A program made the translations under genes and the position numbers. Positions 11,101 to 31,900 of a stretch of DNA of 64,000 nucleotides are shown here, in pieces; positions within the stretch are counted from its first letter, which is position 1, and every line of letters begins with the position of its first letter. A model generated the notes under the pieces. It searched no databases. It had not been told where the DNA came from and saw only the letters and a list, made by a program, of their open reading frames with translations. Origin of the DNA: Salminus brasiliensis (Eukaryota; Chordata; Actinopteri; Characiformes; Bryconidae). The DNA lies in assembly GCF_030463535.1 (NCBI RefSeq), contig NC_132892.1:33870109-33934108 (forward strand). The letters are read 5' to 3'.

Positions 11101-13676
11101 TGAGGCAATCAGGGTTGGTCCTTGCTTCCACAGTTTGGTTCTAATCCAATTAAAGTTGCAGTTTCATCATTACTCAATTCAGGGCATTTCGCATTTGCGT
11201 GTTTGCATAATATCCAAATATTTCTGTAGCTTTTGGTTAAAATTGGTTAAAAAAAGTTAAAATATAGGTAAAAAGATGCAATTATGCAATCCAAGACTAT
11301 TGTTGGATTAGAAAACTAAAAATTATGATCTAATAATGAACAAACGTAATTCATATTCGAAAGACAAAATACAAGATATATTGGGATATGATTCTGAATT
11401 TATTTCCTCTGTACAAGTGATCTGAATTGGCAATGCTGGTATTTTTTCGACATTTTAAACCTTTGACATCATCTATTTGCCTTATTCATAGTCACCTAGC
11501 ATACATATTTATGTTAAATACATACAAAATCACCAAATGAGGAATGTACGTATGCTGACTATGGCATCTTCATGTATAGCATTACTATGTATATATACAG
11601 TATATACCATAAACCGCGTATCTCTAAACTACCCCTTTCAACAGACCAAGGCAAACTGAAACACAGGGGGTATAAACAGACAGAGACCAACAAGGCACAC
11701 CTGAACAGAGTTAACAAGAAAGGAAGGCTATGATGGAGAACACCTGGAAGACCAGAGACAGACTAGAAAAGGGACAGAACAGTGCCGAACCATGACAGGT
11801 ATAGTGAGTAGTGTTGTGCTCTATTGCTAATCCTACATACACGTCATTTCCATCAGGTTGTGTCGGTGCCTGATAACAGAGAAGGGCTGTTCGTCTCTGG
11901 CCGCTGCTCTAAGTTCCACCATCTCAAAGCTCAAAAAGCTGGACGTCAGTTACAACCACACAGGACATAAAGGAATGAAGAGGATCTTTAACGTAATAGA
12001 AAATCCAAGTTATGAACTAGAGGAGCTGAAGTAAGTAAAGAATATAACCTGACTGATCTCGAGGAACTTACCAACTATCAATGGTTTTGTTCTTCTTATC
12101 ACTAAATAAAATATATTATGCATATATTACTATAATACAATACATAATATTGAGTCCACAGTGTTGGCACTGCCCACAAATACAGTGTCTTTCCTCTATC
12201 CAGGGCAGACCTTTTTGGTAAATTTGAGATGAGGACCAGATTATTGCGCTGTAAGTATTTATTCTCATTTTTCAAACTGGCCAGCCATGAAGCATAAATC
12301 ATCTGTAAAGTTCTGGACAGGATCTGATCACCACTGTCATATAGATGCTGTATTATGACCACGATCATCTAAAACTTTTCTGACAGACTTTTTTTATTCA
12401 TGATTTTGATCTTCCTGATACATAGTAACTTTTATTTCTTTGAGGGAGTGATATTAGAAACCAGAAATGAAAATACAGCCTTTTTTATTTACTATCCAAA
12501 CCCACCCATGAATCTCTACGTTTCTTTTGACTTTTATATGGAATATTTATGGAAGTGAAATTTCGGCTAGGGCGGCATTTTCTGAGGGAGCTTTAACAAG
12601 CGTGGTTTCCAGTCTGTTGGCCACAGCCCCACCCAGTGGACTATGCTGGTACTGCTAGTGGGCCAAGATATAGACAATTTAAAGATATTTAAGCCAATCT
12701 AAAATATTTAATTGAATTATTATTGTGATCATTTAAACATATTGCATATTTAGATGAGCTTGTTTATTGAATGGAATTCAACCATTTTGAAAGGATATAT
12801 ATAAATGTATACAAACTGGAAGGTTTTTGGTTATTGTTTGGTAATTGTGTAAGTATACAGTCAAGCAAAATGTGATAAAGTATTAGATTATATTTCTTAG
12901 CATTTTCTTAGCAACAATTTCTCTAGAATTTAATGACTGTGACTAAACTTAAACCATTGAAAAATGTGAAATTAAAAATTCTGCTTTAAGAAACAGAAAT
13001 AGATGTTGTATACATACTTCAGCAGTAGCAGGGAGATGTAATTTCAGTTATAATTCCCATATCCTATATCTCACATTAAGAGCCAGAACTTTAACAAGAG
13101 CTGTATTTTAATGTAACTGTATGTCCGTCTGCAGATATATGTTATCTCTCTCTGGACCCCAATACTGCTCATCGATCTCTTTGTCTGTGGGATTATGACA
13201 GGACAGTGTCTTGGAGTTTAAAGGAGAACCCCTACCCTGACCATCCAGACAGATTCCAGACGTGGAAGCAAGTAATGTGTCGAGAAGCTCTATCTGGGCA
13301 GCATTACTGGGAGGCTAAATGGGGAGGGAGTGTGTTCGGGGTGAATATAGGGGTCACGTATAGAACGATCAGCAGGACTGGAGAGGCAAATGTCTGCTTG
13401 GCAGGACACAATGACAAATCCTGGAGTGTACACTGCTCCAACTACAGCTACTGTGCTTTACACGGGGGTAAGAAAATAGACCTCCGAAAAACACCGGACA
13501 ACAATTTCAATTCTGAGAGCATAGCGGTGTATCTGGACTGGCCGGCTGGCACTCTGTCCTACTACAGGGTCAAAACCAATGCACTGATCCACATATACAC
13601 GTTTCACGCCAACTTTACAGAGCCTGTCTACCCTGTGTTCAGACTGATACATCACGCTGCCACAGTGTCCCTGTAA
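7064..13676 (+). CDS. NLR A: NLRC3-like FISNA-NACHT-LRR-B30.2 receptor, complete
   Basis: Fish-type NOD-like receptor, a predicted cytosolic ATP-dependent sensor of 985 residues. Exons: 7064-7109 (start MEKEILEE), 7908-8048 (GGTVNAP motif), 8196-8222, 9012-10818 (FISNA, NACHT, winged helix), LRR exons 10916-11089 and 11857-12030 (174 nt each), 12204-12250 (47-nt linker) and 13135-13676 (PRY-SPRY/B30.2). FISNA shows LYIVEG then SNQHEVWQIE. Walker A is GIAGVGKT near residue 167, Walker B LFVFDGLDES near 240, the sensor ITSRPAA, and the helical block ends HLSIQEYLAAL. B30.2 shows LDPNTAH, YPDHPDRF, YWEAKW and LDWPAGTLSYY and looks intact. Unlike B and C there is no membrane-spanning first exon. 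The start is the first ATG of an exon opening at 7050; an untranslated exon seems to end at 6930 (GTAAGA donor). The upstream start is the least certain part. Confidence 0.88.
7908..8048 (+). other. NLR A exon with the conserved N-terminal GGTVNAP motif
   Basis: This phase-1/phase-1 exon of 47 codons encodes SGGTVNAPSL followed by SAPVIFNF. The same pattern is in NLR B and NLR C, always just before a mini-exon (27, 36 or 30 nt) and then the FISNA exon. The motif is short and beta-prone, with a G-x-x-N core. Function unknown; a role in homotypic assembly is inference. Confidence 0.8.
8091..8132. repeat. (ATT)n microsatellite in NLR A intron
   Basis: About 13 perfect ATT triplets between the motif exon and the following mini-exon of NLR A. 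Confidence 0.9.
8865..8966 (+). mobile_element. SINE-like tail just before the NLR A NACHT exon
   Basis: The sequence contains AAGTCGCTCTGGATAAGAGC, a phrase very common at the end of fish SINE-type repeats, followed by a CTGTAAATG-like end. It lies about 45 bases before the splice acceptor of the main NLR A exon. The 5' part of the element is decayed or lies further upstream (8690-8860). Confidence 0.6.
11100..11850. other. NLR A intron between the LRR exons, nothing recognised
   Basis: AT-rich intron sequence. No exon, RNA gene or well-defined element was recognised. Confidence 0.4.
12251..13134. other. NLR A last intron, nothing recognised
   Basis: AT-rich intron before the B30.2 exon. 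No third LRR exon with the TTG-GAC-CTG-AGT signature is present, so two LRR exons appear to be the full set for NLR A. Confidence 0.45.
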
Positions 13677-14132
13677 CTGAATATCCATTGCAGACTGGTT
13701 TTCTGAGTGGACAATCCAACTTTCAGCCTGAGAAGTCCAAGTCTAACTTAATCCCATCCTTTAAAAACATCCTAATAATTGAAAATAGAATGATAGTGGT
13801 ACAGATATAAAACCTTGTATCTCCAAAATGGCAACTTTACAGGAAAAAACTTCCTAACTTCCAGTGGAAGAAGTAAAAATGTGAAAATATTTTAATTAAT
13901 TTTGTAATTAAGTAATTTTGGAGCATTTCTATTGGTCCATTCTTTATGAAATTCTGATATAATATAAAGAACCACTTTTTTTACATTATGAAGAGAAGTG
14001 AAAAAAGGTTTTGCTCTGACAGCAACAATATACTGTATTCGTAGTATGTATGAGCCTACATGTAACTTGAATTCTGAATGACCAATATATTTATTTTCAG
14101 TTTGATGGGAAAAATTTTGGAATACATTTTTC

Positions 14133-14138
14133 AATAAA
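14133..14138 (+). terminator. Polyadenylation signal of NLR A
   Basis: AATAAA, immediately followed by an overlapping second copy (AATAAAATAAA), lies 457 bases after the NLR A stop codon. No other strong candidate is seen between the stop codon and NLR B. Confidence 0.5.
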
Positions 14139-14499
14139 ATAAATTTTACTTTCTTGTTTTTTACATATATTCTATGCCAAAGTATATTCTATACTTTATA
14201 CCTTAATTCTGTATGTGTCTGATGATTGTAGGAAACATATCATATTTAAAAATACAAATTTCCCCCATTTATAAGCAGTATACACTCCAGTATACACCTG
14301 TACACCTACTCACTCATGTGACTAATAAGCCAAACCAGTACACAACCCTAAACACTTTCATTAAAATGAATAGTTGATAGTACCACAAATATATATATAC
14401 ACTAAATCAAATGTAAAAAAAAGCAATATAAATATAACAGTGGTCAACAGAATAATATGTCATATTCAAATGTTTTGGCACCCCTATTTTCTAAATGTA

Positions 14500-14940
14500 A
14501 CCGAGGCAATAAAAAGCCTCTTTCACTCGCACTGACACCTTTTTGGACCTTTGTACATTTGAACACTTGGCATTAACTCCTGCTTATCAGTTAGTTGTTT
14601 AATTACTACTACACCTGTGAAAATGACAAGCCTATGTAAAATATGGCTATAATTACTGAAGAGATAATGCAATATTTTTTCAATCCTTCATGTAAAGCTA
14701 AAACATATTTGTCATACCCATATTCATATTCCAATCCACTAAGGTGAAGCACAGATGCAACATTACACAATATTTTCCACTGTCCAAATACTTTGTACCT
14801 TACTTTTAACCTCTGATGCAGTGCAAATAGTATCCAGTGCAGCCATTGGTTTTCTTTTGAGTCATGTTCCCTCTTTTCAGTTCCTCGGTTCTAACACTGG
14901 CATTTTCAGTTTGCTCATTGCTGGATTTCTATAAAAAAAA
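14500..14940. repeat. Dispersed repeat, copy 1 (pair with 16505-16915)
   Basis: The block containing GACACCTTTTTGGACCTTTG, ACTCCTGCTTATCAGTTAGT and CCATATTCATATTCCAATCC recurs in the same order and orientation at about 16505-16915. A short phrase from its left edge (TTTCTAAATGTAACCGAGGC) also recurs alone at about 15050. Class unknown, no coding capacity. Confidence 0.75.
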
Positions 14941-15498
14941 TAAAAATCTGTGAATTTACTTCAGTTTACTTTAATAATGCAAGATTAGCATAAGTCTGTT
15001 CTGGATTTAACATTGCTTACATATAGTGCATATTCATTAATAGTGCTTTTCTAAATGTAACCGAGGCAATACACCCCCAACAGGTAACTTAAATATGACA
15101 TTTTTCTGCACACTTTAGACACAATTTCTATTTATTTACCAAATTTGACAGAATGGAAAAAAAAACATTATGTTTGCGCATGTCAAATTATTTAAGATTT
15201 TATTTGTACCAATATTTTGTGCATGACACACTCTGTTAAGAGTGTGACCTATTTTCACTTACATCAACTATTCTTCATGTAATAATGTAATTTGAGAAGG
15301 GCTGGCCAAACCTTTGCACACGACTAGAGAGATAAAACCTGAAATGGTTATTTGCACAGTGGAAACCTTTGTTTTACTGCTGAAGAGCACTGTAGAGACT
15401 TCCTCTCTTATCTGATCTAGAAACTGACGTAACACACTCCCACATTTTATACATGTGACGTTGGACTGTCAAGTTTGAAAGTGCTCTCATTAGGAACC

Positions 15499-15508
15499 TG
15501 AGGAAGTG
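15499..15508 (+). promoter_or_regulatory. PU.1/ETS-like site upstream of NLR B
   Basis: TGAGGAAGTG matches the PU.1/ETS core and lies about 95 bases before the proposed start codon of NLR B. A CRE-like TGACGTAA lies about 75 bases further upstream. No clear TATA box is seen. Regulation by these factors is inference. Confidence 0.35.
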
Positions 15509-15601
15509 TGCGTTGTTTGCTGTGGTTTCTGATGATACGCTTTGGTTATTGCCTGTAAGTTTCTTTCAGAGGGAGGTAAACACTCTGGACCCCTCAGGAC
15601 C

Positions 15602-24782
<9,181 letters not shown>

Positions 24783-25992
24783 TTAGTCATGTGGAGAAAA
24801 GTGACTGTGCTATCCACATCAGGTGCACCCAAAATTGGTTGACAAAAAATCAGATTGGTTTTTGGGTCAGAAGGGAAGAAAAAATGTACCTTATCAGCCT
24901 TCAGCAGTTTAGCCCCACCCATTCATACCAGACTACTTTTTGAAAGGGGCACAATCATAACAGAGCTCATTTAAATATTGCAGGCCTAATGACATGGTAA
25001 CAGGGATTTACTTCTAAAATAGGTTGGAAAATAGTAATGTAGAAGTGATTTATCACTGGTTTTGGTGCAGAAACATACAAATGTAATGTCATTTAGGATA
25101 TACATATATAGATATATAGATAGATAGAAAGACGACAGATAACTTTATTTATACAAGAAGGAAAGTCAGGTATTACAGGATCACAGAAGTACAGTGAAAA
25201 GCAAACAAGACCAAAGCAAAGATCAAACTAACCTCCCATTCAAGTACAAATACATACACATATTTCTAGTTTGGTTTAAATTCATTATTTGTTGCTTCAT
25301 ATGTTATTGTATTGCTTTAATGTGCTATTTTATGTTCATATTTTATTTCTACATTTGTATATTCTTCATCTTCTAGATGATGTTTGTTTTTATTGCTCAA
25401 TATGTTTTGTTTTTTTTAAGTTGAGGTTTTACATGATGTTTGCATCTTATTCTGGGAGTTTATTGACTGGTTGCAAAGCAGAACTGATGACTGGCTGAAT
25501 TATGTAGACCCTGAGCTTACCATTGTTTCATTACTCAACTGCATGTGAACGCATTGATTTAATTACTGACAAAAATTAGATTTTCTGCTGTTATTGGATT
25601 AGGAAGTGCATGTAAACACACTCAGTGTGTCAACCATCCCCACACAATCTACATCAGACTTATTTATTAATTTCATTGACTTTGAAAGCTTAGTTATCTA
25701 AGATTTAACGTTTTACAATTTCCTGCTAGTTGGCGTATCATAATGTATAATATGCCTGGAATGTATATTAGAGAGTGAAAACTATGCCAGTCATTTGGTT
25801 TAGGTTTGAGTTTAAAGTTAAGCTTAAGGTTAAATTGAACAGAATCAATATAAATCAACCTAAAATGCATAATACCTAATACAAATTCATGAAACCTAAA
25901 ATGCACTGTATACATATGTGTTAAGAAATAAAATGTGAAAATAAATATTTACATGCTGCTCTGATGGTGTAAAAAAAAGAAATGTCCAATCT
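24783..25992. other. Intergenic region between NLR B and the four-Ig receptor
   Basis: AT-rich sequence between two convergent genes. It must hold both 3' untranslated regions. A weak GATA-type microsatellite is at about 25110-25130. Short open frames here (25194-25498) are low-complexity Phe/Tyr/Cys strings from AT-rich DNA and are not genes. Confidence 0.45.
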
Positions 25993-28900
25993 TCAAGTGT
26001 GTTTGACAGTGGTGTAGTCAACAGTGGATTCCCCCATATGAAAGGTAAATGCAGTTTTCCTGGCAGAATGTTTATTTTTTTGGAAAATGACAGTAGGATA
26101 AGTGGGATCCAGGTCTTCAAATAGTTCTGCCATGGAGTAAACATGATCCGATGTGGTAATGCCTGCTTCATTGCTAGCCATATCCCAAACATCTGAGTCA
26201 GGGTGATGTCTTGTAGCTGCAATCTCCTCATAATGACATTCTGTCTGGGTTCCCTGAGAGTTGGACAAACAGAGTAAGAGAAACATGTACAGCTCACCGG
26301 GTCAGACAGGTATTGCATTCCCATAAAAACGGCAAAGCCCATAAGAACATACCTCCTCATAGTCATCAGTATCTATCCTGTTGGATGAATGGGCTGGAGC
26401 AGAGGCTGTAGAGAGAAGTTTACTAGATCATGATCACACTCTTATTTACAGCCTAAAAAATTATAATAACCTTTTAAATTTTGGAACAAGGACTCAAAGC
26501 AAAAGTTTGGGCACACTGCATGTTCAGTCCTTAGTAATTCCCTGTTTGGCTGGGATTTCTGAGAGATTCTTGGGCTGTTTTTCCGCACTGCTTTTTTGAG
26601 ATCTATCCACAGATTTTTAAAGATGTTTAGGTCATGACACTATGAGGGTCATGGCAAAACCTCCAGCTTGCTCCGTATAAAGCAGTCCACAATATCCACA
26701 TATTGAAGTGTGTATAGGATCATTATCTTGCTGTAGAAGCTCAGCATCTTTTCATCTACACCTGTTTTTGAGATGGTGTGATGTTTGCTTTCAAGCTTTT
26801 CTGGTATTTAGTCAAATCAATTCTTCCATCTACCAGTGAAATGATTCCAGTGCTACTGGCTGCAACACAAGCTTTAATCATGATCAATGTACTACCAGGC
26901 TTAACAGTTGGAAAGATGTTCTTTTCATAAAATCATTCATTTGAACATATCTTTACTCATTGTGGCCAAAAGTTTTTCTATGCAGTCTTCTGAAAGTGCA
27001 TCAGATCAGATTATTATTATATTATATTTATTATGTTTCTTTAAAAACATCTGATGCTGAATTTTTTGGTAGGGTGTGGGAAAGATGTTCTTCTGATAGC
27101 TATTATTATAGTCATTTCTTTGCAGTAGAAATGTGCACCTGGTCAATCTTCCTGAAGGTATGTTTTTACCTAATCAGGGGTTATGAGTTGCCATTCAAGC
27201 AACTGTATGAGCAGTTCTCTCTGTAAGCATTTCCAGAGGTCTTTCAGACCTCAGACTGATCTCCAGCATTTCTGTCAATTGCTATTTATTAATTCTCCAT
27301 TACTAATAGAAAACATGGCTACCTGAAAACAAGAGGGTTTGTGAAGATTTGAAATTTGCATCACCTGGAAATTTTTATATACTGCAAACAAGCCATAGCC
27401 CAAACAAACAAGTCTGAGGTCTGAGGCTTTGGTAAATATGATCAAATATTTTGTGCTTCTCAAACTTTTGCATAGTACTCTTTTTCCTTTTTTTACTCTA
27501 CAATAATACAAAACAAAGATAACTACATTGATCTTAATCAAAATGTGTAAAGAATGTTTCACCTTTACATTTATGCATTTATTTCTAGTTCAAAAATAGA
27601 ACTTTATGTGTTCTGGAGATCAGTTCTTCTTCTTCTCACCTACATTTTGACCAGGGTGTAAATAATTGGTTTAACCTTCACCTACTACCTGCATGATCAG
27701 TGGAACATAGAGTAAGTGTGTGTGTGGGTGTGTTTGTGGCTGTGGAAAGTGTGCAAGAAACCTTGAGTCTTCTGTCGAATTTTATATCGTCCAAACAACA
27801 GCAGAGCCATACAGACACACACAGTGATGATCACTGAACCTGCAAACCCAAAGACCAGCATTATCAAAACTAGCTTCTGCTTTTTCTCTGTGAAGTTGGA
27901 GTCTATTAGAATTTTCCATCCCACCATCCCAAACAATTCAGCAGTAACTGCTGTACCATTTAAGGTAGAAAGGAAAAAATATGAATGAAGAGCTTCACAG
28001 ACAGCGTGCAAATCAGCACAGACGAGTTCAGGGTGTGAAGAACTTACAGTACTGCAAGTTTTCCCGTAGAGTTGATGTTCCGGGTGTTGAAGAAAGTGTC
28101 GGACTTTCTGTAATGGATGATATTTGAGCTAAGCATTCAAAGAAAAATAAAGAATTAAATAAGCACATTTTATTGCAATTTAACACTTCTACTTTAATAA
28201 AATGCATATGAAATGGTTTCTGATGTTTAGTGGTCCCTGACCGGACAGCCACATAATTGACGTACATTCTACATCTGTGGTTTTGAGCAAGCGTGAACAC
28301 AAACATCCTGCCATTCAAACGTGCAAGAAGACTGCAGACTTTAAATGCGGTGACGGCTGTGAGGACTGCGTTTCTGCAAATGTGAGAAAACTGCAACCTC
28401 AGTAGCAGCTCGCTTAACCAGTGTCATAATGAACTGCAAAAAGTTGGATGCAAGAAGAATCACCTTAAGTGTAGTCTAAAGATTTAACATTAACTGTTTT
28501 TTAGCCATTTTCACTTTTGCAATTTTATCTAAAGAAAGTGTCTGGCAAATCAGCTTAACTCAAGAAATAGTGCAAATATTTCTGCTTTTTTAAAAAAAAA
28601 GAAATTCAGACATATGCATGAATGAAAATACAGATATGTTTGCTTTATTCAATAAATAATACAGATTATTTTATAAATAATACAGATTATTTTATAGAAT
28701 AATCCAGATAATTTCAAAATATTTGACATTTTCACTTCCTTCACTTAGAACGTAGATTCTCAAGACACTGGTTGAATAACAACAATCTCTAATGATATTG
28801 TTTAATATTTAGACTAGAATTGAGGTGATCTCACTTGCCATCTCAGAATGCATTTATTGTAAATACCACAACCACTACTACTGCTACTAAAAATAATAAT

Positions 28901-31900
28901 AATGATCATAATAATAATAAAAAGGGTGAAAAATATCACACGTCAAGATGTGTATCTTGATTCTTGTTTTTTACCGGTCACGTTGAGTGTTATTTTTGTG
29001 GTCCAGGAGTTGAAGATGAAATCCTTCTCACTGGTCTTGGATCCACACCAGTAAACTCCTGCATCAGTGAGGTTCAGTTTTCTGATGGTCACTATGAAGA
29101 ACCCGGCTTTGCTGTGGTCAGATATGAAGTATCGTCCTTGATCACCAGCTGATGATCTGATGACCTGGCAGATGTAATTGTCCACCTCTTTGCAGAAAGA
29201 ACTTTGACCTTTTCTGTGATCATCAGGAACCGTACAGTTAATGCTGACGCTGTCGCCCATGTAGACAATTTCTGATTGTGTCGTTACAAAACAAGGATCT
29301 GTAAATGATGAAGAACATGGATAAACAACACTGAATATTGGGCAGATGCCTTTCTCTTTATCTTCTGTTCAGCGGAGATGGAAGCTAGCTGGTTAGGTAC
29401 ATCAAATACCCTTATATTTAATCATTTTCAATTCCCACCAACTAGTTAGGTCTCCCGTTATCACACGGCTACCAGTGTTGGAAGAATGAAGGCTAGCATG
29501 TGCTTCCGCCAAGCATCTTTTCAGACTATTGCTAACCCTAACTGCTAATTCTGTTATATCAGCTAACAAACAGACACATTAGCTAGAATTGCCCATGTTG
29601 AGTGATTGGGGTAAGGGAGGGCCATCCTACCCACCCAGATAGGGAGGACAGTTATGCTCTCTGGGACTTCAGGACACTGACGAATGGCTGTGGCATCACC
29701 AGGGATTGAGCCAGCAACCTCCCGATTGCCAGCGCTTAGACTGCTGCACCACTCTGAGGCCTCTGAAAAAGGATTTTTTAAACAAAAAAAAAACTGGCTT
29801 ACCTTTTTTAACTTCCACCTTCACTTCCGTGTAACGCTCCAGATACTGGGATACCTGCACCCCGAGCCTGTAGGTCCCCCCATTCCCAGAGTTCAGCTCC
29901 CTGATGAGCACATTTAATGATCTTTCTGTGGGGTCACCATACAGAGAAAACTCTCTGTGCTCTATCCACTCATTTGACCCACTGAGACTTTCCTTATTGG
30001 TGCATTTCTTTTCAGTTTCCTTGCAGATGAACGTCAGGGTGGCTTTGTTTGGAGGATTACTGAATTGTATGAGGGCACGTCCTCCTGAATAGCCAGTCAC
30101 TCTTTTAGAAGCCACCATGGCTGCTTATCAAAATTTAGATGTGGATTACAGTGGTAGGGAAGATAGCGAGCAAGACATATTAGTATTATACATATAATAC
30201 TACAAATATTTTGGGTTAATAGTACAGGGCAAAGGTCTGAGGACACGGACATTTTCAAAAGGTTAATTTGAAATTAGTTTTGCAATAACTTAACATATTA
30301 GTTATTAATGTAGCAATAACTATTCTACATCCTTTTTTCATGCAACATTAGTTTTTCTATGCATTTACCAAGCCATGGTCTGTTATGCCTCCCTTTCGTA
30401 GGACATGGCAGAGGTTTGTGAAGATTAATAATAAGGTTAATTCATGTAGTGCCTTTCTCATATACAGCCCAGAGCACCGATAAAGATCAGTCAGACACAG
30501 TATTAACGACACACTACTACACATCTCTGCCTATTCAGTCTACTTCAGTTTACCTCCACCCACTTACATTTCAATTCTCAGGAGTGTTTTGGTTCAGAGT
30601 GCTTTCTAAAAGTACAGCCAATCTAAACAGAGCTCATTTATTTCACACCATAAAGGCATAAATGTCACATCTTAAAAGCATAATAATAGTCTGTTTCACT
30701 GTTTTAAGAGAAGTAAAGAGAAGTTGGAATATTGTTGTAAATAAATACATTTTTTTTTACTGTTTTTAGAATATAAAGCCACACAAATATAAAAAAATGT
30801 AGCTATGAAATATATATATAAACCAGAAACGTATATTTCATCTACACAAAATTTATTTGTCACCACCATTTTTCATTAGGCATTTTTTATTTTTCATTAG
30901 TGTCTTTTACTGTACCATACTGTAAAATAGCACTTTTAAGATTTAGATTTAGATATGGACAAAAGTATTGGGACACCTGCTGCCTCATCATTTCCTCTAA
31001 AATCAAGAATATTAAAAAAAAAAAAAAAAAAAGTTTAACCTACTTTTCTTGGAGTAATTGTCTCTACTGTCCAAGAAAAAGGCTTTCTACTAGATTTTGG
31101 AGGGGCATTGCCATGAGGATTTGATTGCATTCAGTGACGAGAGCAAGGTCAGGTGAGGTCAGGATGTTGGAAGGTTGATCACCACCTCCCCACCTCATCA
31201 TCCCCAACTCCCCAACTCATCCCAAAAGTACTGGATGGAGCTCCACCACCATCATTCCAGAGAACACAGTTCTTCCACTGCTCCACAACTCCTCAATCTT
31301 GGGGGGGGGTTATAACACCCCTCTAGCCCACGCCTGGCATTAGGCAGCATGGTGCTGATAGGGTCATGATGTTTATCTACTCCAGAGAGTCCTATTCTAT
31401 TGGCAGTACTTCTCTACATGGACTAGACAAGCTTAGAGAGGGTGTCCACTGTACTTCATTCAAAAAGCAGTTCAGGCTGAAACACTTCTTATAACTTAAG
31501 CATGAATGGACGGAGCTTAACTGGTGTGGGTTGAACAGGCTGATTTTTTATTTAAATGACGTCCCAGAAAGAATGTATTTCTACAGGTCGTGTTTTACAG
31601 CATAGTTTGTGATTTAAATGATTAAAAGCATTAAGAAATTACGTGGAAAAGGCATCATGTCCCCAAACCTTTATCCTGCAGTGTTTTAACAGTGTATCTC
31701 ACCAGTAACCCAAAGCTCTATCCTTGTGAAGAGGGTAGTATATTCTACCGGGTCTCCATCAGTCTTCGCTCCACAGAAATAAACCCCTCCATCATCTTCT
31801 CTCACATTACTGATCCTCACGTAGAACAGATTAGCCTGGGGCAGATCTTTCTGATAAAGCTTTTGTGGCTGAGAGGTCAACATCTGTGGAAACGCTGAAG

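Noticed and set aside
29600-29765. Functional tRNA gene on the minus strand
   Set aside because: A- and B-box-like sequences are present, but I could not fold a credible cloverleaf and a SINE body follows. tRNAscan would decide; I expect no hit or a pseudogene score.
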